DNA from: Pseudomonas viridiflava
Lineage (GTDB): Bacteria > Pseudomonadota > Gammaproteobacteria > Pseudomonadales > Pseudomonadaceae
Direction of reading: 5' to 3'
NCBI RefSeq assembly: GCF_003702045.1
Contig: NZ_RBTP01000043.1
Span: 41,026-105,025, forward strand
Length of the DNA stretch: 64,000 bases
Both the position numbers and the translations under genes were made by a program. This document shows positions 8,082 to 16,894 of the stretch, one piece after another; positions within the stretch are counted from its first letter, which is position 1, and every line of letters starts with the position of its first letter. The notes under the pieces were generated by a model. The model was not told the DNA's origin and did no database searches. It saw only the letters and a list, made by a program, of their open reading frames with translations.

Positions 8082-8933
8082 TCAGTCGAAGACGACTGTC
8101 TTGTTGTCGTGAACCAGTACGCGATCTTCAAGGTGCGCACGCAGACCACGCGCCAGTACCATCTTTTCCACGTCACGGCCAAAGCGCACCATGTTCTCGA
8201 TACTGTCACGGTGGCTGACCCGGACAACGTCCTGCTCGATGATCGGGCCAGCGTCCAGTTCTTCAGTCACATAATGGCACGTCGCGCCAATCAGTTTGAC
8301 TCCACGCAGCGAGGCCTGGTGATAGGGCTTGGCCCCCACAAACGATGGCAGGAAGCTGTGGTGAATGTTGATCACCTGATGCGCGTATTCACGGCACAGC
8401 TGCGGTGGCAGGATCTGCATGTAGCGCGCCAGCACCACGACATCGGCCTGATGCTGCCCGACCAGACGCGACACTTCGGCGAAGGCTGGCTCCTTGTCTT
8501 TAGGGTCGACAGGCACATGGTAATAAGGAATGTCATGCCACTCGACCATGCTGCGCAGGTCCTGGTGGTTTGAAATCACGCAGGCGATGTCACAATCCAG
8601 CTCATCGGTGTGCCAACGGTGCAGCAGGTCTGCCAAACAGTGTGATTCGCGGCTGGCCATCAACACGACGCGCTTCTTCTGCGCCGAATCGGTGATACGC
8701 CAGTCCATCGCGAATTCTTCGGCTATCGGCGTGAACGCCTCGCGAAAACCGTCAAGGTCGAATGGCAGCGTGTCGGCACGGATCTCGTGACGCATGAAAA
8801 ACCAGCCACTGAGATTATCCGAATGATGGCTCGCTTCGGTGATCCAGCCGTTATGGGACGCCAGAAAGTTACTGACTTTGGCAACGATGCCGACACGGTC
8901 CGGGCAAGCAATCACCAGACGAAAAGTGCGCAT
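8082..8933 (-). CDS. purU: Formyltetrahydrofolate deformylase
   Basis: A 283-residue protein with an N-terminal ACT-like domain (residues 1-80) and a formyltransferase-fold hydrolase domain (about 88-275). Family landmarks are SNHQDL at 121-126, HHSFLPSF at 191-198 and TEELDAGP with Asp227, covering the catalytic Asn-His-Asp trio. It hydrolyses 10-formyl-tetrahydrofolate to formate and tetrahydrofolate, balancing one-carbon units and supplying formate for PurT. It is divergent from mvaT, the usual Pseudomonas arrangement. The ATG at 8933 has only a modest ribosome site. Confidence 0.92.
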   Translation of the reverse strand: MRTFRLVIACPDRVGIVAKVSNFLASHNGWITEASHHSDNLSGWFFMRHEIRADTLPFDLDGFREAFTPIAEEFAMDWRITDSAQKKRVVLMASRESHCLADLLHRWHTDELDCDIACVISNHQDLRSMVEWHDIPYYHVPVDPKDKEPAFAEVSRLVGQHQADVVVLARYMQILPPQLCREYAHQVINIHHSFLPSFVGAKPYHQASLRGVKLIGATCHYVTEELDAGPIIEQDVVRVSHRDSIENMVRFGRDVEKMVLARGLRAHLEDRVLVHDNKTVVFD

Positions 8934-9291
8934 TAGGGGAAACTCCAGAACTTCGCAAAGCCGCTATTCTAGCGACTGCGCCGAAAAACTGCAGTATCTC
9001 TGTTGCCTGAATCCAGGCGGCGAGGCTGGCGCGCCGAGGGAAAAAGATTGCACCGTGCCAGTACGCAATTTTCAGGACGCGTTTCTATAAAGACCGGCAT
9101 TTAAGCAGGGCTTTATAGCGCGCCTATTTAGTAGCGTAGAGACGGTCGATCTAGTTCCTGAGTCTGTAGGACGCGTGTATATTTCTAAATAATTCAAATA
9201 AAACTTTTATTTAATGTTTACTTGATCAGTTCCTCTGACTATTATTGCGTCACTGTATCCCTGCCACCCTTCACAACATAAGGTCCTCCTC
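8934..9291 (+). promoter_or_regulatory. purU-mvaT intergenic region with an AT-rich mvaT promoter
   Basis: The 358-bp gap contains no gene. Positions 9181-9222 are almost entirely A and T. A plausible promoter follows: TTTACT (9217-9222), a 17-bp spacer, and TATTAT (9240-9245). MvaT binds AT-rich DNA, so this tract is a natural autoregulatory or UP-like site. Confidence 0.5.
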
Positions 9292-9672
9292 ATGTCCCTG
9301 ATCAACGAATACCGCGCTACAGAAGAAGCCATCAAAGAACTGCAAGCCCGTTTGAAGAACCTGTCGCAAGACGACAAACTGCAAACCGAGCTGGAATTCG
9401 AAGGCAAACTGCGCACCCTGATGGGCGAATATCAAAAATCGCTGCGTGACATCATTGCTCTGCTGGATCCGGATTCCAAGGTTAACAAGGCACCCCGTGG
9501 CGGCGCTGTAAAAACGACCGGCACCAAACGCGCTCGCAAGGTCAAGCAGTACAAGAACCCGCACAATGGCGAAGTCATCGAAACCAAAGGTGGCAACCAC
9601 AAGACACTGAAAGAGTGGAAAGCCAAGTGGGGCGGTGATGAGGTTGAAAGCTGGGCCACTCTGCTGGGCTAA
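9292..9672 (+). CDS. mvaT: H-NS-like nucleoid silencer MvaT
   Basis: A 126-residue protein. Residues 1-60 are highly charged and helical (MSLINEYRATEEAIKELQ), the coiled-coil oligomerisation part of MvaT/MvaU proteins. A flexible basic linker follows, then a C-terminal DNA-binding domain with KGGNHKTLKEWKAKWG. MvaT binds AT-rich DNA, silences horizontally acquired genes, and represses exopolysaccharide and virulence loci in Pseudomonas. Its position between purU and sbcB matches the genus-wide order. A strong terminator follows directly, indicating a monocistronic mRNA. Confidence 0.95.
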   Translation: MSLINEYRATEEAIKELQARLKNLSQDDKLQTELEFEGKLRTLMGEYQKSLRDIIALLDPDSKVNKAPRGGAVKTTGTKRARKVKQYKNPHNGEVIETKGGNHKTLKEWKAKWGGDEVESWATLLG

Positions 9673-9701
9673 GCTTCAAAAGCCGTGTTATTCACGGTAT
9701 G

Positions 9702-9730
9702 AAAAACGCCAGCTTGCTGGCGTTTTTTTA
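9702..9730 (+). terminator. Rho-independent terminator of mvaT
   Basis: The stem aacgccagc pairs with gctggcgtt around a two-base loop and is followed by a run of seven Ts. It starts about 30 bp after the mvaT stop. The A-run on the other side may also serve sbcB, which ends at 9755 on the opposite strand. Confidence 0.9.
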
Positions 9731-9754
9731 TAGTTCACTTCCTACACCTTTTAC

Positions 9755-11185
9755 TCATATTCCCAGCCGCTCGCGCAGCAACTGAACGTGGTCCTGCCAT
9801 TGACTCAGTATCGCCAACTGCTCTGGCGTGGCACTAAGCGACAACTCCACCAGCGCGTTACTAAAGGCGTGCACAGTATTCGGAGCCCCTGACTCCGGGC
9901 GTTGCAGCCTTGTCTGACAAAACTGATGCCAGCGTTGTTGTTCTTCGGGGGCCAAGGTGTGAGGAAAGTTACGGGCTCGATAGCGAAATAACAATTCAGG
10001 CAGGCGTGCATCGTCAAACGGCCATGCATCATGTGCCAGTTGTTCAGGATCTGAAAGGCGTACTTGTTCACACAACCTGCGGTCACGGTCCCCGATAAAC
10101 CCGTCGTACAGTTGCTGCTCGGGGTCTTCACTGGCAATGAAATGATCCTTGCCATACAGCGCACGCAGTTTGCCCTGCCAAACTTCCAGACTTTCCGCGA
10201 CGCGTGTGGCGCGCGCCTGGTAGCCTGCCATATCCAGCTGGAGGCGTTCTTGATCCTGAGGCCGCAATACGCTCATGGGCGCAATCACAGGGCAGCGATT
10301 TATATGCAAGAGTTTGAGCGGCACCGGCAGTTCGCCCTCGCCCAATGCCTCGTGCCGGGTATATAAGCGCTGCTTCAGTGTTTCAACATCGCAGTCCAGT
10401 AACGGTGAGTGATCCTGGTGCAGGTCACACACGATCAGTGCATTACGGTTATGCGGATGCCACGCCAGCGGCAATACGACCCCCACATAATGACGGGCGG
10501 CTGAAAAGCGACCTGAAATATGCACCAGAGGCTGCATCAGACGAATCTGATCCTGGACCTTTTGTTTGCTACGCAGTGCAAACAGGTATTCGTACAGCCG
10601 CGGTTGTTTCTCACGAATCAGGCGTGCCAGTGCAATGGTTGCACGCACATCGGATAAAGCATCGTGGGCCTGCCCATGTTCAATTCCGTTGGCGGCGGTC
10701 AGGCGCTCAAGTTTGAGCGTGACCCGGCCGTTTTCTTCTGGCCAGACGATTCCATCCGGTCGCAAGGCGTAAGCGGCACGCACCACATCGATCAGATCCC
10801 ACCGGCTGTTCCCCCCCTGCCACTCCCGTGCATAAGGATCGAAAAAGTTGCGATAGAGGCTGTAGCGCGTGACTTCATCGTCAAAGCGCAGGGTGTTGTA
10901 GCCAGCGCCACAGGTTCCGGGGGCGGACAGCTCGGCGTGAACACGCGTCATGAAATCGGCTTCGCACAAGCCTTTCTCTGCCAGAGTGGCCGGCGTAATC
11001 CCGGTGATGATACAGGCGGCAGGGTGCGGCAGAATGTCGTCGCTGGGCTGACAGTAGAGGTTGACCGGTGGCGCGATCTCATTGAGCTCGGCGTCGGTCC
11101 GGATACCGGCCATCTGTAGCGCGCGATCATTGCGCGGGTTGATACCGGTGGTTTCGTAGTCATACCAGAAGAGGCTGGAAGTCAC
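9755..11185 (-). CDS. sbcB: Exodeoxyribonuclease I
   Basis: The frame is open from 11260, but the start matching the family is the GTG at 11185 (VTSSLFWYDYETTG), preceded by an AGGAT-type ribosome site; this gives 476 residues. The DEDDh exonuclease motifs are visible: YDYETTGINPR near the N-terminus and HDALSDVRATIALARL later. The C-terminal half is the ExoI SH3-like and helical region. The enzyme degrades single-stranded DNA 3' to 5' in mismatch repair and recombination. It converges with mvaT. Confidence 0.9.
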   Translation of the reverse strand: MTSSLFWYDYETTGINPRNDRALQMAGIRTDAELNEIAPPVNLYCQPSDDILPHPAACIITGITPATLAEKGLCEADFMTRVHAELSAPGTCGAGYNTLRFDDEVTRYSLYRNFFDPYAREWQGGNSRWDLIDVVRAAYALRPDGIVWPEENGRVTLKLERLTAANGIEHGQAHDALSDVRATIALARLIREKQPRLYEYLFALRSKQKVQDQIRLMQPLVHISGRFSAARHYVGVVLPLAWHPHNRNALIVCDLHQDHSPLLDCDVETLKQRLYTRHEALGEGELPVPLKLLHINRCPVIAPMSVLRPQDQERLQLDMAGYQARATRVAESLEVWQGKLRALYGKDHFIASEDPEQQLYDGFIGDRDRRLCEQVRLSDPEQLAHDAWPFDDARLPELLFRYRARNFPHTLAPEEQQRWHQFCQTRLQRPESGAPNTVHAFSNALVELSLSATPEQLAILSQWQDHVQLLRERLGI

Positions 11186-11364
11186 GGGCTGATCCTGAAC
11201 AAGAGACCCCTGAAGTGTAGGGGTTGAAGCCAACCGTTGGCTAATCGGAAGGCTCGGCACGCCTCAGACACCTTTTCTTACAGGGTCTGTTTTGAAAGGC
11301 CGGTTGCTTAGCATCGCAGTGCTAGCTAGCATCAGTTTTCGCCTTCAGGTACCGCCTCCCCATC

Positions 11365-12090
11365 ATGTCATCACCGCCCGCTTCGCAAAGGATTGCAGCG
11401 CAGCCATTGCCGCTGGATACCCGCATTGCCATCGAGACCCCGGAAGGCATCGACATGATCCTTCGTCCTGCGGGTCTGGTTGTCCGCGCGTTGGCATTCG
11501 GGATCGATCTGGCCATCCGGGGTCTGGCACTCGGTGCGCTGTTTTTCATCCTCCAGGTGTTCGACAAATTCGGCATGGGGCTGGCCGCCATTGCGCTGTT
11601 TCTGGTGAATTGGTGGTACATGGTGCTGTTCGAGGTGCTGAATCAGGGCCGTACGCCCGGCAAGCGCGCCTCGGGCCTGCGCGTGGTCAACGACGATGGC
11701 ACGCCGATCGGCTGGGCCTCTTCACTTATTCGCAACCTGCTGCGTTTCGTCGACATGCTGCCGGTGGCCTATAGCGTCGGAGCCGTCAGTTGCCTGAATC
11801 ACCCGCAGTTCAAGCGCTTGGGCGACCTGGCCGCCGGAACCCTGGTGGTTCACACCGACCTGCCTGTGCAGCGGCCCACCCTGCCGGCCGTCGAGCCTTA
11901 CGTGGTGCCGGTTGCCCTTAGACTGGACGAGCAGCGCGCCCTCCTGAGTCTGGCCGAACGCCAGGGTGAGCTGTCCGAAGCACGCACCCGTGAGCTGGCC
12001 GCGATTCTCGTCGAGCCGCTGCAATTGTCTGCTGACAAGGCCGTCACCCAAGTCAACGGTATCGCACGCAGCCTGACGGGGGCGACATGA
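11365..12090 (+). CDS. RDD-domain membrane protein, first gene of the MoxR operon
   Basis: A 241-residue protein with an RDD-family membrane domain: three hydrophobic segments between about residues 45 and 150, with the Arg near the first helix (RALAFGIDL) and Asp-containing segments later (RFVDMLPVAYS, RLGDLAAGT). The C-terminal 80 residues are soluble and helical. RDD proteins are small inner-membrane proteins, some linked to ion exchange, but the role here is unknown. It opens a six-gene operon in which the following genes overlap by 4-14 bp. The downstream stop overlaps the SpoIIM-like start. Confidence 0.8.
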   Translation: MSSPPASQRIAAQPLPLDTRIAIETPEGIDMILRPAGLVVRALAFGIDLAIRGLALGALFFILQVFDKFGMGLAAIALFLVNWWYMVLFEVLNQGRTPGKRASGLRVVNDDGTPIGWASSLIRNLLRFVDMLPVAYSVGAVSCLNHPQFKRLGDLAAGTLVVHTDLPVQRPTLPAVEPYVVPVALRLDEQRALLSLAERQGELSEARTRELAAILVEPLQLSADKAVTQVNGIARSLTGAT

Positions 12091-13067
12091 AACAGATTCA
12101 GTTCGAGGCCCGTCATCAGGCCGAGTGGCAGCACTTCGGCGAATGCCTGGATGCCCTAGAGCGCGGCAAGGCCGACCCCAAGTCCTGTGAGCGCTTCCCT
12201 GCCGACTACAGACGTCTTTGCCATCAACTGGCGCTGGCTCAGGAACGCGGCTACAGCAGCCACTTGATTGACCCGCTTCACCAACTGGCCATGCGCGGTC
12301 ACCAGCAGTTGTACCGGCATCGCAGTGCGCTGGGTGCGCAGTTCCTGACCTTCATCCTTGCAGGCTTTCCGAGAAGCGTTCGGGCCGAATGGCGTTTCGT
12401 ACTGGTGGCCAGCCTGATCTTTTTCGGCAGCCTGATCGGCACAGGCCTTTTGGTGTACGGGTTTCCAGAGCTGATTTACAGCATTGTCAGCCCTGAACAG
12501 GTCAGCGACATGCAAAGCATGTATGACCCTGCGGCGAGCCGTATCGGTCAGGCATTGGAGCGCGCCTCCGACGACGACTGGGTGATGTTTGGCTACTACA
12601 TCATGAACAACATCGGCATCGCCTTTCAGACTTATGCCAGCGGCTTGCTGTTTGGCGTGGGCAGCCTGTTCTTTCTGCTCTTCAATGGCCTGATGATCGG
12701 TGCAGTGGCTGGCCATCTGACAGACATCGGCTTTGGCCAGACTTTCTGGTCATTCGTCATCGGTCATGGCGCTTTCGAACTCACGGCCATCGCACTGGCC
12801 GGAGCCGCTGGCCTGAAGCTGGGATGGGCCTTGCTGGCACCCGGCAGGTTCACTCGCGGTGAAGCCCTGCGGATCGCCGCACAGGGCAGCGTACAACTGA
12901 TCGGCGGCGTGATCATGTTCCTGCTGATCGCGGCGTTCATCGAAGCCTACTGGTCATCGATGACCTGGCCGACGCCACTTATCAAGTACCTGGTGGGTGC
13001 GACACTTTGGGCGCTGGTGGGCACCTACCTGACACTGGCAGGGCGGACCACCCATGCGCCTGACTGA
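12087..13067 (+). CDS. SpoIIM-like (DUF95) membrane protein
   Basis: A 326-residue protein whose start overlaps the previous stop (ATGA). The N-terminal 90 residues are cytoplasmic and helical. Several hydrophobic helices follow at about 105-310, including FLTFILAGFPR and the FVIGHGAFELTAIALAG segment characteristic of the stage II sporulation M / DUF95 family. Outside spore formers this family occurs with MoxR and DUF58 genes and has no established function. It is probably an inner-membrane component of the same system. Confidence 0.78.
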   Translation: MKQIQFEARHQAEWQHFGECLDALERGKADPKSCERFPADYRRLCHQLALAQERGYSSHLIDPLHQLAMRGHQQLYRHRSALGAQFLTFILAGFPRSVRAEWRFVLVASLIFFGSLIGTGLLVYGFPELIYSIVSPEQVSDMQSMYDPAASRIGQALERASDDDWVMFGYYIMNNIGIAFQTYASGLLFGVGSLFFLLFNGLMIGAVAGHLTDIGFGQTFWSFVIGHGAFELTAIALAGAAGLKLGWALLAPGRFTRGEALRIAAQGSVQLIGGVIMFLLIAAFIEAYWSSMTWPTPLIKYLVGATLWALVGTYLTLAGRTTHAPD

Positions 13068-14643
13068 ATCGAGCGTCGCCATCCGCCCTCGCCCGGCCTG
13101 GGAAGCCATTGATCTGGGCGTTCTCATGGCCCGTGAGCACCGGACGCTGCTGATGGGCAGTTGGGCGCTCGTCACGCTGCCAGCTTTCGCCGTCCTCAGC
13201 CTGTTGCTCTGGGACTATCCGTCGGTGGCAGTGTTTCTGTTCTGGTGGCTCAAACCCGCCTTCGACCGCCTGCCGTTACTGATTCTGTCCCAAGCCTTGT
13301 TTGGCACTACGCCCACACTCAAACAAGCGCTCAAAGCCTGGCCCGCCACCCTGAAAAACCAGTTGCTGCCCAGCCTGCTGTGGCGTCGCCTGAGCCTGAC
13401 CCGCAGCTTTCAATTGCCGGTGCAGCAACTGGAAAACCTTTCAGGTGCCGAGCGGACACGTCGCCTCACCCTGCTTGGCCAGAAAGACTTACGAGCCGCC
13501 CGCCTGTTGACCATTGTCGGTGCGCACCTGGAATACTCGCTGTGGATCGGGCTGATGATCCTGTTCTATCTGTTCATTCCTCAGCAGATCGAAATCGACT
13601 GGCAGTGGCTGAGTCTGGTCGACACCCAGGCAGACTGGAACTGGCTCGAACACCTGACCAACCTGTTTTATGTCCTGGCATTGGTGCTGTGGGAGCCTAT
13701 TTATGTCGCGTGCGGTTTTACGCTGTACCTCAATCGCCGCACGGTCCTTGAGGCGTGGGATATCGAACTGACCTTCCGGCGGCTGCGCCAGCGATTGATC
13801 GGCACAGCTTATGTCCTGCTGATCGGTGCTGCGCTGCTGTTCATCGCCGCCCCGCCGTCTGCGATGGCCGATTCTCAAAGCTACAGCTGTCCATTGCCTG
13901 AGCCCCTTGCTGCGCAACAGTCAGCCGCAACCGCAGCACCCGACTCGCCACGTCTCATCCATCAGCCGCTCACCAGCGAAGCGGCGCGGAGCGAGATCAA
14001 GAGCATCCTGCAAGCGCCGCCGTTCAAGAACCCCAAGACGGTTTCCGGCTGGCGCTTCCCGGAGCGGGAAGACAAGGCAGCAACACCCAAGAACCGCGCC
14101 AATGAAAGCGCAGTCGTCACATGGCTCAACCGACTGCTGGCGGCTGCCAGTGCCTTGGCCAGTGCTGTGAAAATACTGCTGTGGGCGGTGGCATTGGCCG
14201 TGATTGGCCTGCTGGTCTGGCGTTACCGCACCTGGCTGGGCACATTCGTCAACCGCAGACCGCGCCAGCCTGTGTGCGCCCGCGAAGCGCCAGAACAGCT
14301 TTTCGGCCTGCAAGTCAGCGCAGAAAGCCTGCCGGACGATGTCGCCGCCAGCGCAGAAAGACTCTGGAGCACTTCACCACGCGAAGCGCTCGGCCTCCTT
14401 TATCGCGCTTTGCTCAGCCGCCTGCTGAACGACTATCGCCTGCCGCTGAAAACGGCCGACACCGAAGGTCAAGTGCTTGAGCGCATCGAACGTCTCGACC
14501 AGCCCCAACTGGCTGAATTCAGTCGGGCACTGACCACGCACTGGCAGAACCTCGCTTACGGCCATCGTCTGCCGCCAGCACAGTCACAACAGCAATTGTG
14601 CGATGGCTGGCGTCGCCTGTTCGGCCCAGAGGCCGACGCATGA
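13054..14643 (+). CDS. DUF4129-domain membrane protein
   Basis: A 529-residue protein overlapping the previous gene by 14 bp. Several hydrophobic segments occur in the N-terminal half (around 40-85, 170-185, 205-225, 245-270). A periplasm-like linker follows, then another helix (about 365-390), and a C-terminal helical DUF4129 region (about 430-520, SPREALGLLYRALLSRLL). In operons with MoxR and DUF58 proteins this domain is a recurrent partner of unknown biochemical role. Confidence 0.75.
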   Translation: MRLTESSVAIRPRPAWEAIDLGVLMAREHRTLLMGSWALVTLPAFAVLSLLLWDYPSVAVFLFWWLKPAFDRLPLLILSQALFGTTPTLKQALKAWPATLKNQLLPSLLWRRLSLTRSFQLPVQQLENLSGAERTRRLTLLGQKDLRAARLLTIVGAHLEYSLWIGLMILFYLFIPQQIEIDWQWLSLVDTQADWNWLEHLTNLFYVLALVLWEPIYVACGFTLYLNRRTVLEAWDIELTFRRLRQRLIGTAYVLLIGAALLFIAAPPSAMADSQSYSCPLPEPLAAQQSAATAAPDSPRLIHQPLTSEAARSEIKSILQAPPFKNPKTVSGWRFPEREDKAATPKNRANESAVVTWLNRLLAAASALASAVKILLWAVALAVIGLLVWRYRTWLGTFVNRRPRQPVCAREAPEQLFGLQVSAESLPDDVAASAERLWSTSPREALGLLYRALLSRLLNDYRLPLKTADTEGQVLERIERLDQPQLAEFSRALTTHWQNLAYGHRLPPAQSQQQLCDGWRRLFGPEADA

Positions 14644-15854
14644 GCCGACGCAATGTGCTGATCACAGGGATCGTTGTGATCCTGTTGATGCTTGTCGGCT
14701 TTTATATAGGCAGTCATCTTGAGCGTTACGAGAAAACTGTCGACCAGGGTCCCTCTCCCGAAGCCAGGTCGAACCCCTATCTGGCCGCAGCAGAATTTCT
14801 TCGTCACCGCGCCGTGCCGGTCACCGTTACGCGCACACTCGCCGAGCTGCCTGACACAAAGCAACGCATGCAAACACTGCTGCTGCTCGACGACCGGGAA
14901 AACATGACCCCGGCACAAACCGAGCGCCTGTTGGACTGGGCCGCCTCGGGCGGACATCTGATATTCGTGGCCGAACAACTGTGGGATGAGCGCAAAGGCC
15001 GCAGCGGCGACTTGTTGCTCGACAGCATAGAGATTCGCCAGTACCTGACGAAAGACATCAAGGCGCAGGACCTGCAAGCCGATGACACACGGCCCAGCCT
15101 GCCCATTCCGCTGATGGCGCAACCGCCTGAACGGCAAAAAGTGAAGTGGCCGGAGCTGACGCGTCTGTACCTTGAAAATGAGAACGCTCCCGCCTACATG
15201 AGCTTTGACCCGGCTTTCCACCTGGAAGACCCCAACGACCACGCCGACGCGTGGGCCAACAGTGCCGATGCCACGCACATGGTGCAGGTGAGCCAGGGCG
15301 ACGGGTTGATCACGGTGCTCACTGACGCCAATCTCTGGAAGACCCGCGCGATCGGCAAATACGACAACGCCTGGCTGCTCTGGTATCTGACCCAGGACAG
15401 CGACGTCACGCTGTTGCTGCAAACCGAACATGACAATTTGCTGAGCCTGCTGCTGCGCCACTTTTCGCTGGCGTTAGTGGCACTGGCGCTGCTGATCGGG
15501 CTTGGCCTCTGGCATGTCGGGTTACGCGAAGGCCCTGTGCAGTTGCCAGCAGCCCGAACTCGACGGCAACTGACAGAACACTTGCGAGCCAGCGCCGAGT
15601 TCCTGCGCCGACGCAGCGGGCAACATACGCTGCTCAAGAGCCTGCAACAGGACGTCTTGCGCCGCGCCCGTCAGCGCCATCCGGGTTTTGAATCCCTGGC
15701 CGTTGCCGATCAATGGCAGGTACTGTCGCGACTCACTCGTCAGCCAACCAGCGCCATCAGCGATGCCTTGCGACCAAGACCGCAACAGCGCCTCTCCCAT
15801 AGCGACTTCACCCGTCAGGTGGCCCACCTGCAAACCCTCAGGAATGCCTTATGA
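14640..15854 (+). CDS. DUF4350-domain membrane-anchored protein
   Basis: The start is the ATG at 14640, overlapping the previous stop by 4 bp (ATGA); the product is 404 residues. An N-terminal helix (about 8-24, VLITGIVVILLMLVGFYIG) anchors it. A DUF4350 domain covers about residues 45-220 (SPEARSNPYLAAAEFL onward), a second membrane helix lies at about 280-297, and a cytoplasmic helical tail follows. DUF4350 resembles glutamine-amidotransferase-like folds and is thought to bind ligands in such operons. Its role here is unproven. Confidence 0.75.
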   Translation: MSRRNVLITGIVVILLMLVGFYIGSHLERYEKTVDQGPSPEARSNPYLAAAEFLRHRAVPVTVTRTLAELPDTKQRMQTLLLLDDRENMTPAQTERLLDWAASGGHLIFVAEQLWDERKGRSGDLLLDSIEIRQYLTKDIKAQDLQADDTRPSLPIPLMAQPPERQKVKWPELTRLYLENENAPAYMSFDPAFHLEDPNDHADAWANSADATHMVQVSQGDGLITVLTDANLWKTRAIGKYDNAWLLWYLTQDSDVTLLLQTEHDNLLSLLLRHFSLALVALALLIGLGLWHVGLREGPVQLPAARTRRQLTEHLRASAEFLRRRSGQHTLLKSLQQDVLRRARQRHPGFESLAVADQWQVLSRLTRQPTSAISDALRPRPQQRLSHSDFTRQVAHLQTLRNAL

Positions 15855-16894
15855 GCGATCAAGCGCCCGAACAGCCAGGCAGTGTCGAGCCTGTCATGCC
15901 TGCGAGCACCGACAATGCGGTCAACACGCAGGCCCAACAGCGCCAGCGCGCCAGCCATCTGGCTCAGGTACTGCGCGGCGAACTGCAAAAGGCAGTCATT
16001 GGCCAGAACGCCGTCATCGACGATGTGCTGACCGCATTGATAGGCGGTGGTCACGTATTGCTTGAAGGTGTCCCGGGGCTGGGCAAGACATTGCTCGTGA
16101 GGGCACTTGCCAGTTGCCTGGGCTGCGAGTTCGCCCGCATTCAGTTCACCCCCGACCTGATGCCCAGCGACGTGACGGGTCATGCGGTCTACGACTTGCA
16201 GACCGAACAGTTCAAGCTGCGCAAGGGGCCGATTTTCACCAACCTGCTATTGGCCGATGAGATCAACCGGGCACCGGCCAAGACCCAGGCTGCACTGCTC
16301 GAAGCCATGCAGGAACGTCAGGTGACGCTGGAAGGAAAGGCGCTGCCTATCGCGCAGCCGTTCATGGTGCTGGCCACGCAGAACCCTATCGAACAGGAAG
16401 GCACTTATCCGCTGCCCGAGGCCGAACTGGACCGCTTCATGCTCAAGCTGCGCATGGACTACCCGCACGCACAGGAAGAGCTGGACATGGTGAGTCAGGT
16501 GACGCGTTCGACCCGTGCCGACATGCTCGACGTGCGGCCGCTCAAGGTGGTCATGCAAGCCCGCGAAGTCCAGGCATTGCAACGCATTGCCAGTGATCTG
16601 CCGATGGATGAGCAGGTGCTGGACTACGCCGTACGACTGGCACGCAGCACCCGGACCTGGCCGGGCCTGAGCCTGGGTGCAGGCCCACGAGCGTCTATCG
16701 CGCTGGTGCGTGGCGCTCGCGCCCGGGCTCTGCTGCGCGGTGGCGAGTTCGTGATCCCGGACGACGTCAAAGGGTGTGCGCTAGCCGTGTTGCGCCATCG
16801 CGTGAGGTTATCCCCTGAGCTGGATATCGAGGGCCTTTCGGTGGACCAGGTGCTCAGGCAGATCCTTGATCAGGTTCCGGCGCCACGCCTTTGA
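15851..16894 (+). CDS. MoxR-family AAA+ ATPase
   Basis: A 347-residue protein starting at the ATGA overlap at 15851. It carries Walker A GVPGLGKT (about residues 75-82), Walker B LLADEINRAP (about 134-143), a sensor 1 ATQNPIEQEGTYPLPEAE segment, and the C-terminal lid domain. MoxR ATPases are chaperone-like machines that act with von Willebrand A-type or DUF58 proteins, here encoded directly downstream. The predicted role is ATP-driven remodelling or metal-cofactor-like maturation of a membrane-associated target. The target is unknown. Confidence 0.88.
   Translation: MSDQAPEQPGSVEPVMPASTDNAVNTQAQQRQRASHLAQVLRGELQKAVIGQNAVIDDVLTALIGGGHVLLEGVPGLGKTLLVRALASCLGCEFARIQFTPDLMPSDVTGHAVYDLQTEQFKLRKGPIFTNLLLADEINRAPAKTQAALLEAMQERQVTLEGKALPIAQPFMVLATQNPIEQEGTYPLPEAELDRFMLKLRMDYPHAQEELDMVSQVTRSTRADMLDVRPLKVVMQAREVQALQRIASDLPMDEQVLDYAVRLARSTRTWPGLSLGAGPRASIALVRGARARALLRGGEFVIPDDVKGCALAVLRHRVRLSPELDIEGLSVDQVLRQILDQVPAPRL

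Noticed and set aside
14556..15461. 301-codon minus-strand frame
   Set aside because: Antisense shadow of the DUF4350 gene with no domain.
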